Shown here in pieces: positions 43,281-52,095 of a DNA stretch of 64,000 nt. Made by a program: the position numbers and the translations under genes. The DNA is from Streptomyces sp. TLI_235. GTDB taxonomy: Bacteria > Actinomycetota > Actinomycetes > Streptomycetales > Streptomycetaceae. The notes under the pieces were generated by a model. It had not been told where the DNA came from and ran no database searches. It saw only the letters and a program-made list of their open reading frames with translations. The stretch spans positions 1 through 64,000 of the forward strand of contig NSGV01000002.1 of NCBI GenBank assembly GCA_002300355.1. Direction: 5' to 3'. Each line of letters starts with the position of its first letter. The stretch's first letter is position 1.

Positions 43281-43531
43281 ACTGTGCTCCCCTGCCCGGC
43301 GGGGCCGGGTGTCCGTTCGGGCGGCTGGTCGGGTCGGCCGCCTGCCGTCATGCCTTCCCCGTGGCCGGGAGCGAGAATCGACGGGAGGACGGGAACCCCG
43401 GCCGGGCGGGGCGGTGGCCACGGCTCCGGTTCGTCCGGTGTTCACAGCGCACTCGCCTGTCGGAGGGCGGGCGTTCGGTCCGGCTCGGGACCGTGGTGCC
43501 GGCCTGTCAGATCGACCCCAGGACGGACATC

Positions 43532-44947
43532 GTGACCGCTCCCCGCATGCCCCGGTGGCGCCGCAGCCTCCGTGTCTTCCTCGTCGCCGTCGCCGGCCCG
43601 GTGCTGGCCGTCGGTACGCTCGCCGCGCCGTCGGCGCAGGCCGCCGCGTCGGACGACATCCGGATCAACGAGGTGGTGACCACCGGAAGCGTCAACGACT
43701 CGATCGAGCTCTACAACAAGGGCACGGCCGCCGTCGACGTGTCGGGCTGGATCCTCAAGGACGACAACAACGGCTCGAACTACACGATCGCCTCGGGGAC
43801 GGTGCTGGCGGCGGGCGGGTTCCGGGCGTTCGACGTCCACAACGCGTTCGGCCTGGGCTCCTCCGACAAGGCGCGGCTGTACCTGCCGAACGGCAGCACG
43901 CTGGTCGACAGCTTCACCTGGAGCAGCCACTCCGCACCGTCCTGGTCGCGCTGCCCGGACGGCACGGGCGCGTTCGGGTCGGCGGCGCTGACCCTGGGTG
44001 CGGCGAACAGCTGCGGAGGCGGGGGCAGCCCTGCGGCGTGGCCGGGCGGCAGCTCGGTCGCCACGGCCGACGCCTCCAACGTCTTCGGCTCGGACCTGAG
44101 CGGCCTGTACCAGGAGGGCGGCGTGCTGTGGGGCGCGCAGAACTCCGGGAAGCTGTGGCGGCTCGTCCCGAACGGCTCCGGCGGCTGGACGCCGGACACC
44201 GCCAACGGCTGGACCTCGGGCAAGACGCTGCGCTTCCCGGGCGGCGCCGGCACCCCTGACAGCGAGGGTGTCACGGTCACCGGCGCGGGCGCCGCGGGCG
44301 GTGTGTTCGTCGCGAGCGAGCGCAACGGCGACGCGTCCGGCACCAGCCGGCTCTCGGTGCTGCGCTACGACGTCGGCGGCACCGGCACCTCGCTGACCTC
44401 CACCCGCGAGTGGAACCTGACCGCGGACCTGGCGTCGGTGGGCTCCAACCTCGGCTTCGAGGGCATCACCTGGGTCCCGGACACCGCGCTGACCGCGGCC
44501 GGGTTCAAGGACGGCTCGACGGGCGCCGCGTACGACCCGGCCGGGTACGGCGCGCACACCGGCGGTGTGTTCTTCGTCGGTGTCGAGGGCACCGGCAGTG
44601 TCCACGGCTACGTCCTGCAGGACTCGGGCGCTTTCACCCGGGTCGCCTCGATCAGCAGCGGGATGGCCGGGGTGATGGAGGTGCAGTGGGAGCCGCAGGC
44701 CTCGCGCCTGTGGGTGGTCTGCGAGGACACCTGCAACGGCCAGCACCGGACGATGCAGGTCGACGCCTCCGGCGTGTTCGCCACCACCGCGGTCTACAAC
44801 CGCCCGAGCGGCATGGCGGACATCAACAACGAGGGCTTCGCCCTGGCCGGGGCCGACGAGTGCGTCGCCGGTACCAAGCCGGTGTACTGGGCCGACGACA
44901 GCAACACCTCCGGCCACGCGCTGCGCCGGGGCACCGTGTCCTGCTGA
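43532..44947 (+). CDS. Secreted lamin-tail-domain protein
   Basis: 471 residues. A signal peptide is clear: RRSLRVFLVAVAGPVLAVG followed by a cleavage site near ASAQAAA (about residue 40). Next comes a lamin-tail domain (about 42-150, with DDIRINEVVTTGSVNDSIEL and DVSGWILKDDNNGSNYTIA), then a C-terminal beta-rich region (about 165-470) with repeated GLYQEGGVLWGAQNSGKLWR, GFEGITWVPDTAL and MEVQWEPQASRLWVVCED, resembling the esterase-like phytase or SdiA-regulated propeller. A double Cys pair lies at the end. It is probably an extracellular surface or nuclease-associated protein. Start GTG at 43532, AGGA nine bases upstream. A strong hairpin follows. Confidence 0.85.
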   Translation: MTAPRMPRWRRSLRVFLVAVAGPVLAVGTLAAPSAQAAASDDIRINEVVTTGSVNDSIELYNKGTAAVDVSGWILKDDNNGSNYTIASGTVLAAGGFRAFDVHNAFGLGSSDKARLYLPNGSTLVDSFTWSSHSAPSWSRCPDGTGAFGSAALTLGAANSCGGGGSPAAWPGGSSVATADASNVFGSDLSGLYQEGGVLWGAQNSGKLWRLVPNGSGGWTPDTANGWTSGKTLRFPGGAGTPDSEGVTVTGAGAAGGVFVASERNGDASGTSRLSVLRYDVGGTGTSLTSTREWNLTADLASVGSNLGFEGITWVPDTALTAAGFKDGSTGAAYDPAGYGAHTGGVFFVGVEGTGSVHGYVLQDSGAFTRVASISSGMAGVMEVQWEPQASRLWVVCEDTCNGQHRTMQVDASGVFATTAVYNRPSGMADINNEGFALAGADECVAGTKPVYWADDSNTSGHALRRGTVSC

Positions 44948-44960
44948 CACCGCGGGGGAG

Positions 44961-44997
44961 GGCGGCGGTCCCGGCCGAACCTGCCGGGGCCGCCGCC
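44961..44997 (+). terminator. Hairpin after the lamin-tail gene
   Basis: GGCGGCGGTCCCGGC, loop CGAACCT, GCCGGGGCCGCCGCC: fifteen pairs with one G-T wobble, 13 bp after the stop. Confidence 0.8.
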
Positions 44998-45210
44998 GCA
45001 GCACGGACGGCGTCGGCCCGCAACAGCAGCACGGGGTGCCGCCCGCCCGGCCCCGTTGTAGCTTGCACCTGACAGGTCTCCCACGGCCGCGCGCACGTGC
45101 CGGGCCTCCGTACCGGGGCCGGCGGCCGCCGCACCCCGGGGCGCCACCTCGTCCACCCGGCACCGCAGAGGCCCGTCCCCGACCGTCTCCCGAGAGCAGG
45201 AGAACCGGAG

Positions 45211-46587
45211 ATGACGACACGACAGGTGGACGCGCTGGTGATCTTCGGCGCGACCGGCGACCTCGCCAAGCTGGAAACCTTCCCCGCCCTGGTGGGCCTC
45301 GTCGAGCGCGGCGTCCTGGACGTCCCGGTGGTCGGCGTAGCCAAGGCCGGCTGGGGCCTGGAGCCGTTCCGCGCCTACGCCGAGGCCTCCCTCACCCTCA
45401 ACGGCATGGACCCGGGCAGCCCGGCGGCCGTGAAGCTGCTGGGCCTGCTGCGCTACGTCGACGGGGACCTCGACGACGACGCCACCTACGCCGCCATGTC
45501 CGACGCCATGGGGCCCGGGCAGCGGGCGCTGTACTACCTGGAGGTGCCGCCGCCGCTGTTCGGCCGGATCGCCCAAGGCATCGCCACCGCCGGCCGGGCC
45601 GAGAACGCCAGGATCATGGTGGAGAAGCCGTTCGGCACCGACCTCGACAGCGCCCGCGCGCTCAACGCCACCATGCACGAGTACTTCACCGAGGACGCGA
45701 TCTACCGGGTCGACCACTGGCTCGGGCTCGACCCGGTGGAGAACGTGCTGTTCGCACGGTTCGCGAACTCGGTGCTCGAGCCGCTGCTCAACCGCACCCA
45801 CGTCGAGTCCGTGCAGATCACCATGGCCGAGGCCTTCGACGTGGCCGACCGCGGCCGGTTCTACGACCGCACCGGCGCCGTCCGGGACGTCGTCCAGAAC
45901 CACATGCTGCAGGTCCTCGCCACCGTGCTCGCCGACCCGCCGACCGGCCGCGGCCTGCAGGCCTGGCGGGACTCCAAGGCCCAGATCGTCTCCTCGCTGC
46001 GCCCGCTCACCCCCGATACCGTGGTGCGCGGCCAGTACGAGGGGTACCTCGACGTCGACGGCGTCGCCGCAGGATCCACGGTCGAGACGTACGCGGCGAT
46101 CCGCCTCGCCTCCGACTCCTGGCGGTGGGCCGACGTGCCGATCGTGATCCGCGCCGGCAAGTGCCTGCCGGTCACCGCCACCGAGGTCACGATCCGCTTC
46201 CGGCGGGCGCCGCACGACGTGTTCGGCCTCCGCCCGGCGCCCGCCACCAACACGCTGCGCTTCCGGGTCTGGCCGGAGACCCAGGTGGTGCTGACCCTGG
46301 CCGGCAAGAAGCCCGGCGGCGGCTGGGAGCCCGAGCACGAGGAGCTGACCTTCAGCGAGCGGCCCGGATCGGACATGCGGCCATACGACCGGCTGATCGG
46401 CGCGGCCCTCGACGGCGACCGGTGGCTGTTCGCCCGCCAGGACACCGTCGAGGCCGCGTGGCGGATCGTCGACCCGATCCTCGGCGACGCCGTCCCCGTC
46501 CACCCCTACGCCAGGGGCACCTGGGGGCCCAAGGAGGCCGACGCCCTGCTGCCGAACGGCGAGTCCTGGCTGGACCCGGCGGGCTGA
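45211..46587 (+). CDS. zwf: Glucose-6-phosphate dehydrogenase (paralogue)
   Basis: 458 residues. The NADP-binding start reads ALVIFGATGDLAKLETFPAL; EKPFGTDLDSARALN and the central YRVDHWLGLDPVENVLFARF (Asp168, His169) belong to the active-site segment, and RAGKCLPVTATEVTIRF marks the C-terminal domain. It oxidises glucose 6-phosphate to the lactone, the first step of the oxidative pentose phosphate pathway. The family motif RIDHYLGKE here becomes RVDHWLGLD, so the Lys that contacts substrate phosphate is absent; several streptomycete paralogues share this. No opcA, tal or gnd gene is adjacent, unlike the main zwf clusters, so it is probably a secondary or altered-specificity copy. Confidence 0.87.
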   Translation: MTTRQVDALVIFGATGDLAKLETFPALVGLVERGVLDVPVVGVAKAGWGLEPFRAYAEASLTLNGMDPGSPAAVKLLGLLRYVDGDLDDDATYAAMSDAMGPGQRALYYLEVPPPLFGRIAQGIATAGRAENARIMVEKPFGTDLDSARALNATMHEYFTEDAIYRVDHWLGLDPVENVLFARFANSVLEPLLNRTHVESVQITMAEAFDVADRGRFYDRTGAVRDVVQNHMLQVLATVLADPPTGRGLQAWRDSKAQIVSSLRPLTPDTVVRGQYEGYLDVDGVAAGSTVETYAAIRLASDSWRWADVPIVIRAGKCLPVTATEVTIRFRRAPHDVFGLRPAPATNTLRFRVWPETQVVLTLAGKKPGGGWEPEHEELTFSERPGSDMRPYDRLIGAALDGDRWLFARQDTVEAAWRIVDPILGDAVPVHPYARGTWGPKEADALLPNGESWLDPAG

Positions 46588-46613
46588 CCGCACCGGCCGG
46601 GACGGCCCGCCTG

Positions 46614-46871
46614 CTACGCGCCGCGCAGCAGGCGGGCCACCGCGAGCGGGTCCTCCCCCAGGGCCACCAGCCGCTCGCCGAGGCGCCTGATCTGCGCGTC
46701 CTTCTCGTTCTCCGCGGCGGCGACGTTGGCCAGTGCCGTCCGGGCCCCGTGGGCCGCGCCGCCCTCGAACACCCGCCGGACGAAGGCGTCGGCGGCCGGC
46801 CGCTGCAGGCCGCCGACGAGGGCGAGCAGTTCGTCGGTGTACGCGGCGGCGGGATCTGGCTCGAGCTCCAT
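46614..46871 (-). CDS. Small hypothetical helical protein
   Basis: 85 residues, all helical in character (AAYTDELLALVGGLQRPAAD, then RTALANVAAAENEKDAQIRR and LGERLVALGEDPLAVARLLR). No family recognised, no signal or membrane segment. It converges with the zwf gene and is divergent from the NYN gene, with an ordinary codon pattern. Confidence 0.7.
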   Translation of the reverse strand: MELEPDPAAAYTDELLALVGGLQRPAADAFVRRVFEGGAAHGARTALANVAAAENEKDAQIRRLGERLVALGEDPLAVARLLRGA

Positions 46872-46987
46872 GGCTTCATCAAACCGCCGGGGCCCGCCAG
46901 GCGCGACACGGGCGGGCGCGGTACGGGCCCTGCTGCCGCGTCGTCAGAGGCGTCCCGCCCGGCGGCGGAGTGGCAGGCTTGGCCGTC

Positions 46988-47428
46988 ATGGGCGAGTACG
47001 ACGAGGGCGGGCCGGCGGCGGGTGTGCCGCTGCTGGTGGTGGACGCCGCCAATGTGGTGGGTTCGGTCCCCGACGGGTGGTGGCGGGACCGCCGCGGCGC
47101 GGCCGAGCGGCTGCGCGACGCCCTGGTGCCGCTCGCCGAGCACGGCCTGGGCGACCGCGCCGACCTGCCCGACTGGGTCCGCACCGGCCCGCTGGAGGTG
47201 GTCCTCGTCGTCGAGGGCGCGGCCCGCGGCATCGCCGCCCTGCCGCAGGTCCGCGTCGAGTCCGCGCCCGGCAGCGGCGACGACCGGATCGTCGACACCG
47301 TCGCCACCGCCCTGGCCGACGCCCCGCACCGCCGCTGCCTGGTGGTCACCGCGGACCGCGGCCTCCGCAGCCGCGTCACCGCCCTCGGCGCCCACGTCGC
47401 CGGCCCCCGGACGGTCCGCCCGTCCTGA
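46988..47428 (+). CDS. NYN-domain (PIN-like) ribonuclease
   Basis: 146 residues. The PIN-like core shows the acidic metal sites VPLLVVDAANVVGS (Asp), DDRIVDTVATALADA (Asp/Asp) and CLVVTADRGLRSRVTALGAH (Asp, Arg). NYN proteins are metal-dependent RNA nucleases acting in RNA processing or toxin-like roles. The spacing is short for a full NYN but consistent with streptomycete homologues. No antitoxin gene is visible next to it; the divergent 85-residue gene is a distant candidate only. Confidence 0.8.
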   Translation: MGEYDEGGPAAGVPLLVVDAANVVGSVPDGWWRDRRGAAERLRDALVPLAEHGLGDRADLPDWVRTGPLEVVLVVEGAARGIAALPQVRVESAPGSGDDRIVDTVATALADAPHRRCLVVTADRGLRSRVTALGAHVAGPRTVRPS

Positions 47429-47600
47429 CCGCGTCACTCGGGCGGCCCTTCACTCGGCCGGCCCAGGGCGACCCGGGCGGGATCCCACCCTGGTCCGGGG
47501 CCGGGTCGCGTCCGGGTCGCGGGCGGGTGCGGGAGTGCGGGCAGTCGGCGGGTACGGTCCGCGGGTGGCGGTTCGCCGGGGAGGCCGTAGCGTCGCGACC

Positions 47601-48404
47601 GTGACTCCGATCGGCCGTCGCGGCCTCTTGCGTGCAGCGGGGCTCGGCGCGGTCGGTGCGGCCGTCGCGGCGTGCGGAGCGCGGCCGCGTTCCACCACCG
47701 CCGCGCCTTCGCCCCCGCCCTCACCTGTCCCGTCCTCACCTGTCCGGCCGTCGCCGACCGCGAGTCCGTCGGGGCCGGCCTCGGCGAAGGCGCTGCCCGC
47801 CGATCTGCCGTTCCAGGTGTCGTCGGGGCCGCGGGACGGCGACCGGGTGGCGCTGACCTTCCACGGCCAGGGCGGCGCGGACGTCGCGGAGGCGCTGCTC
47901 GCCGGGGCCGCCGCGGCCGGGGCGCGGATCACCGTGCTGGCGGTCGGCACCTGGCTGGACGAGCAGCCGGACATCGCCCGCCGGATCCTGGACGCCGGTC
48001 ACGAGCTGGGCAACCACACCCTGACGCACCGCAACATCTCCGCGATGGGCGCGGACGCGGCCTACGCGGAGATCGCGGGCTGCGCGGAGCGGCTGGAGCG
48101 CCTCACCGGTTCGAGGGGCCGCTGGCTGCGCCCGTCCCAGGCCGAGTACTGCACGCCGACGCTGACGGCGCAGGCCCGCCGCGCCGGGTACGAGCACTGC
48201 CTCGGGTACGACGTGGATTCGCTCGACTACACCGATCCCGGTCCGGCGGCCGTCCGCAGGAACGTCATGGACCGGATCCGGCCCGGATCCGTGGTGAGCC
48301 TCCACTTCGGCCACCACGGCACGGTGCTCGCGCTGCCGGACATCCTGCGGGACATCGAGGCCCGCGGACTGCGCGCGGTGACCGCCTCCGAACTGTTCTC
48401 CTGA
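47601..48404 (+). CDS. NodB-like polysaccharide deacetylase lipoprotein with altered motif 1
   Basis: 267 residues. The N-terminus has a twin-Arg-like start (GRRGLLRAAGLGAVG) and a lipobox ending VAACG, so it is a membrane-anchored lipoprotein, followed by a Pro/Ser linker (about 35-65). The NodB domain starts VALTFHGQGGADVAEALLAG. Motif 1 is normally TFDDG, with the catalytic base Asp, but here is TFHGQG. Motif 2 HTLTH with both zinc His is intact, as are LRPSQAEYCTPTL and VVSLHFGHHGT. It may be inactive or use different chemistry. Start GTG at 47601 is likely, though an in-frame GTG at 47565 exists. Confidence 0.82.
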   Translation: MTPIGRRGLLRAAGLGAVGAAVAACGARPRSTTAAPSPPPSPVPSSPVRPSPTASPSGPASAKALPADLPFQVSSGPRDGDRVALTFHGQGGADVAEALLAGAAAAGARITVLAVGTWLDEQPDIARRILDAGHELGNHTLTHRNISAMGADAAYAEIAGCAERLERLTGSRGRWLRPSQAEYCTPTLTAQARRAGYEHCLGYDVDSLDYTDPGPAAVRRNVMDRIRPGSVVSLHFGHHGTVLALPDILRDIEARGLRAVTASELFS

Positions 48405-48417
48405 CCGGCCGTCACCG

Positions 48418-48452
48418 GGTCCGGCCGGCGGGCGGTGCCCGCCGACCGGACC
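48418..48452. terminator. Bidirectional hairpin between convergent genes
   Basis: GGTCCGGCCGGCGGGC, loop GGT, GCCCGCCGACCGGACC: sixteen pairs with one mismatch, between the ends of the deacetylase and the first aminopeptidase-like hydrolase genes. It can act for both strands. Confidence 0.8.
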
Positions 48453-48505
48453 GCGGACGTTCACACGGTGGTCAGTGCCTCCGGACGGTCAGTGCCGCCG
48501 GACGG

Positions 48506-50092
48506 TCACGCCGGGAACGGGTCGGCGTCCGGCTTGAGGAGCTGCCCCGGCCGGGGTGCGGCGCGGTCCACCAGGTACGAGGTGACCAGCGCGTTGAGTG
48601 CGGCGCTGCGGCCGACCGCGCAGTGCTCGACGACGTCCACGGTGACCAGGACGGCGTTGCCCAGCTCCCGCTGCATGCGCTGGGCGAAGGCGTACCGGGT
48701 GGCCGGGTCGTAGGTGTTGCCGATCACCATGACCGGGGTGGCGGTCCGGTGGTTCCACGGGCCGGTGTAGCGCTCGGACCAGAGGGCCGGTGCGGGCCAG
48801 GTCGCGCACGGCGGCGCGTCGAAGGCCTGGTAGCGGCCGAAGGTCGGCGACTCCAGCTCCCAGGCGCGGGCCACCAGCGGGAAGAGCTTCGGGGCCGGCG
48901 GGAACGGCTTGTCCTGGCAGTTGACGCCGTAGTAGGAGTCGTCGGAGCTGTACGGAGTGTCCGCCGGGGCCTCGCGCAGGGCCGCCCGGGCGAGCACGGC
49001 CAGCAGCTTCGCGTCGCCGGTGGCGGCGGGCGCGCCGAGGGTCTGCCGGGGGTTGACCACCTGGTCCAGGGCCTCCAGCGAGCGTGCCAGCGGTGCCTGG
49101 CGGCTCTGGGCGTACAGGGCGTTGGCGACCTGGCTGGTGAAGGTGGACAGGGTGACGGTGGAGCCGTCCGGCAGGGCGACCGGGGCGGTGCGCAGGTGGT
49201 CGCGGAGGGCATCGAACTTGGCGCGGGTGTCCGGCGCGGCGAAGGCGCAGCGCGGTGCCCCGGCGGTCTGGCAGCGCTTCAGGAACTCGCCGAGGGCGAG
49301 TTCGAACCCGGTGGCGCGCTGCCGGTCGTACTCGAGGCCGTTCTGCAGGCGCAGTTGCGGGTCGACGTTGCCGTCGATGATCAGTGCGCGGGTCCTGTCC
49401 GGGTACATGTTGGCGTAGGTGGCGCCGATCAGGGTGCCGTAGGAGAAGCCGGCGTAGGTGAGTTTGGCGTCGCCGACGGCCTGGCGCATCCGGTCGAGGT
49501 CGCGGACGACGTTCATGGTGGACATGTGCTTGACGAGCTCGCCGGCATTGCGCGCGCAGGCGTCGGTGTAGTCCTTGTCGGCGGCGAGGGTGGCGTCGAT
49601 CTCGGCCGGGGTGACGGGGACGCCGACCATGCGGTCGAAGACGGCGGCGGCGTCCTCGTCGGTGGTGAAGCAGCGCAGCGGGTTGCTCCTCGCCACGCCG
49701 CGGGGGTCGAAGCCGACCAGGTCGAAGCTGTCGGTGACCCGCGGTTCGAAGCGGGTGGTGGTGGCCCACAGGTATCCGCTGCCGCCGGGGCCGCCGGGGT
49801 TGAGGAAGAGCGAGCCGATCCGCTTGGCGGGGTCGCCGGCCCGGCGGCGCATCATCGCGATGCCGATCTTCTCGCCGGACGGGTTCGCGTAGTCGAGCGG
49901 GACGGGGTAGACGGCGCAGTCGTAGATCTTGGGGTCGGGCTTGGACGGATCGGGGTTGCACGGCGTCCAGTTGACCGGTTCCACCTTGGCCGTCGCAGCC
50001 TGTACCCTCGCGGCCGAGACTGTGGCGGCCGCACCGGTGACGAGGGCGAGCGCGCTGGTGAGCGCCACGGCCAGGGTCGACAGACGTAACAA
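48506..50092 (-). CDS. Secreted tripeptidyl-aminopeptidase-like alpha/beta hydrolase (TTA codon 2)
   Basis: 528 residues. A signal peptide (LAVALTSALALVTGAAATVS) is followed by the S33-type hydrolase domain of the SlpD/SlpE (streptomycete tripeptidyl aminopeptidase) group: oxyanion FLNPGGPGGSGYLW, FDPRGVARSNPLRC, nucleophile YAGFSYGTLIGATYA, Asp in GNTYDPATRYAFA and His in VDVVEHCAVGRS, plus the C-terminal TAP domain. It would release tripeptides or other N-terminal fragments outside the cell. The start is TTG at 50092 with GGGAGG five bases upstream; codon 2 is TTA (50087-50089), so translation should need the bldA tRNA and the enzyme should appear late in development. A second member follows upstream in position on the same strand. 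Confidence 0.87.
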   Translation of the reverse strand: MLRLSTLAVALTSALALVTGAAATVSAARVQAATAKVEPVNWTPCNPDPSKPDPKIYDCAVYPVPLDYANPSGEKIGIAMMRRRAGDPAKRIGSLFLNPGGPGGSGYLWATTTRFEPRVTDSFDLVGFDPRGVARSNPLRCFTTDEDAAAVFDRMVGVPVTPAEIDATLAADKDYTDACARNAGELVKHMSTMNVVRDLDRMRQAVGDAKLTYAGFSYGTLIGATYANMYPDRTRALIIDGNVDPQLRLQNGLEYDRQRATGFELALGEFLKRCQTAGAPRCAFAAPDTRAKFDALRDHLRTAPVALPDGSTVTLSTFTSQVANALYAQSRQAPLARSLEALDQVVNPRQTLGAPAATGDAKLLAVLARAALREAPADTPYSSDDSYYGVNCQDKPFPPAPKLFPLVARAWELESPTFGRYQAFDAPPCATWPAPALWSERYTGPWNHRTATPVMVIGNTYDPATRYAFAQRMQRELGNAVLVTVDVVEHCAVGRSAALNALVTSYLVDRAAPRPGQLLKPDADPFPA

Positions 50093-50279
50093 GGGACCTC
50101 CCTGTGTCGGCAAACCCACACAGCGTGGCAGCAAGAACGCCGAAGGGGAAGACGCGTACACGACATGCTCGGTGACGTACCGTCGACCCAGCGCGGCGCG
50201 GCCCGATCCGGCGCGGCGGGCGGGACGGCCGGCCGGGCCGCTGCGGTGCGCACCTGGTGCAACCGCCTCCCCGGGGGTG

Positions 50280-50307
50280 CGCCCCGCCCGTGGCGGCGGG
50301 CGGGGCG
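50280..50307 (-). terminator. Perfect 11-bp stem hairpin after the second hydrolase
   Basis: CGCCCCGCCCG, loop TGGCGG, CGGGCGGGGCG, 20 bp after the stop of the 50328-51830 gene. It separates the two hydrolase genes. Confidence 0.75.
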
Positions 50308-50327
50308 GCGCGGGGTCGGCGGCGGGG

Positions 50328-51830
50328 TCAGTGCTCGGCCGGGCAGAGGGTGTCGTGTGCGGGCCGCCGGCCGTCGACCAGGAAGCTGGTCACCAGCCGG
50401 TCGCCGCAGGCGTTGCCGTGGGCGGCGTAGGCGTCGTGGCCGCCCGAGTCGACGCTCACCAGGCGGGCCCGGTCGCCGAGGGCGGCGCGCAGCCGGAGGG
50501 CGCCGCGGTAGGGCGTGGCGGGGTCGCGCAGGTTCTGCACCATCAGGATGTTCGACGGCCCCTCGGAGGTGACCTCGGTCGGCGGCTCGGCCGGGTCCGA
50601 GGGCCAGAAGGCGCAGGGCATGACGTTCACCGGCATGCCGGCGGTGAGCGGGTGCGCGGTCCGGTCGGCCGCGACGGCGCGGGCGTAGCCGTCGGCGGAG
50701 CGGGGCCAGCGGACGTCGTTGCACAGGGTGCCGACGGAGACCGCGACGGTGTTCTGCATCGCGGCGTCCGGCGGGGTGGCGGCCGGGGGCAGCGCGGCCC
50801 GGCCGTCGGCGGCGAGCATCAGCCCGGCGAGCCGGGGGAAGCGGGCGTCGTCGTAGAGGGTGTCGAGCATCGCCGCGCGGAGCGTGTTGCCGTCCAGGCG
50901 GGCCGGGTTGGCGCCGGGCCAGGGCAGCGGGGCGGTGTCCAGCTTCGCGGCGAGCCGGAGGAACAGCTCGCGGACCTGCTGCGGGGTGTCGGCCAGCCGG
51001 TGCTCCGGGTGGCCGGGGTCGGAGGCCCAGGCGGCGAAGTCCGGGAACCGGTCCTCGGCGCCGGTGGCGTAGGCCGCAAGCCAGCCGCGCTCGACGCGGC
51101 GCGGGTCGGGGTCGTCGTTGCTGTCGAGCACGATGCGGTCGGTGCGGTCGGGGAACATGGTGGCGTAGACGGCGCCGGCGTAGGTGCCGTAGGAGACGCC
51201 CCAGGCGGAGATCCGGCGTTCGCCGAGGGCCTGCCGGATGCGGTCCATGTCGCGGGCCTCGTTCCGGGTGCTGATGCTGCGCAGTACGGGCCCGCCGTTG
51301 CGGGTACAGGCGTCGGCGATGCGCCGGGCGGCGGCGAGGTTGCCGGTGATGGAGCCGTCGGGGGCGGGCCAGGGCAGCAGGGTGGTCATCGACAGGTCCT
51401 CGTGGGCGAGCCCGCAGTCGACGGGGGTGCTGCGGCCGACGCCGCGCGGGTCGAAGCCGACCAGGTCGTACTGGTCGAGGACGGACTGCGGCAGCCGCCG
51501 CGCGGCGCCGGTGGGGCCGTTGAGCCCCGGGTTTCCGGGCCCGCCGGGGACCATGAGCAGGACGCCGCGGCGCCGGTCGGGGCGGGCGGCGGTGATCCGG
51601 GAGACGGCGAGGTTCAGCTGCGGACCGTTCGGATCGCCGTGGTCCAGTGGCACGGCGAGCGTGGCGCACTGCTGGCGGGCGTCGGCGGCGGTGTCGGCGC
51701 AGGGGCCCCAGGAGAGCGCGGCCGGCCGGGCGGCCGCTGCGGCGCCCGGCGCGGCGGCGGTCGCGGCCGGGACGGTGGTGACGAGGGCGAGGACCGCGGT
51801 GGCGGCGGCGGTGAAGTGGGCGATTCGCAT
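50328..51830 (-). CDS. Secreted tripeptidyl-aminopeptidase-like alpha/beta hydrolase
   Basis: 500 residues with a signal peptide (IAHFTAAATAVLALVTTVPA) and the same S33 hydrolase plan as its neighbour: VPGGPGNPGLNG oxyanion loop, FDPRGVGRSTPVDCG, nucleophile WGVSYGTYAGAVYATM, Asp in QNLRDPATPYRGALR and His in SVDSGGHDAYAAHGN. The TAP-like C-terminal domain is present. The two hydrolases are divergent in sequence and each has its own leader, so they arose by an old duplication or separate transfer. Unlike its neighbour it has no TTA at the start. Substrate type is inferred, not certain. Confidence 0.88.
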   Translation of the reverse strand: MRIAHFTAAATAVLALVTTVPAATAAAPGAAAAARPAALSWGPCADTAADARQQCATLAVPLDHGDPNGPQLNLAVSRITAARPDRRRGVLLMVPGGPGNPGLNGPTGAARRLPQSVLDQYDLVGFDPRGVGRSTPVDCGLAHEDLSMTTLLPWPAPDGSITGNLAAARRIADACTRNGGPVLRSISTRNEARDMDRIRQALGERRISAWGVSYGTYAGAVYATMFPDRTDRIVLDSNDDPDPRRVERGWLAAYATGAEDRFPDFAAWASDPGHPEHRLADTPQQVRELFLRLAAKLDTAPLPWPGANPARLDGNTLRAAMLDTLYDDARFPRLAGLMLAADGRAALPPAATPPDAAMQNTVAVSVGTLCNDVRWPRSADGYARAVAADRTAHPLTAGMPVNVMPCAFWPSDPAEPPTEVTSEGPSNILMVQNLRDPATPYRGALRLRAALGDRARLVSVDSGGHDAYAAHGNACGDRLVTSFLVDGRRPAHDTLCPAEH

Positions 51831-52095
51831 GCCGAGAAGTCTTCGCGGCGGGGCGGTCCGGGACGATCCGGCCGGCACCCGGGTCCGTGCTGGTGCCGGC
51901 TCCACCCCCGCCCGGGGGCTCTCCCCACCCTCCGCCTCCGGCCCGCCGGCCCGCCGGCCTGGCATGCAGTCAGGACGTGGAGCGGCTGCATCAGCCCGCC
52001 GACCCCGGCAGCAGTTCAGGCACAGGTTTTGGTGATCACGGAGGGTCACGTTCGGCGCCGGGCCGTCCGAGCGGTCGGCCTGACCTGATCGGCGG

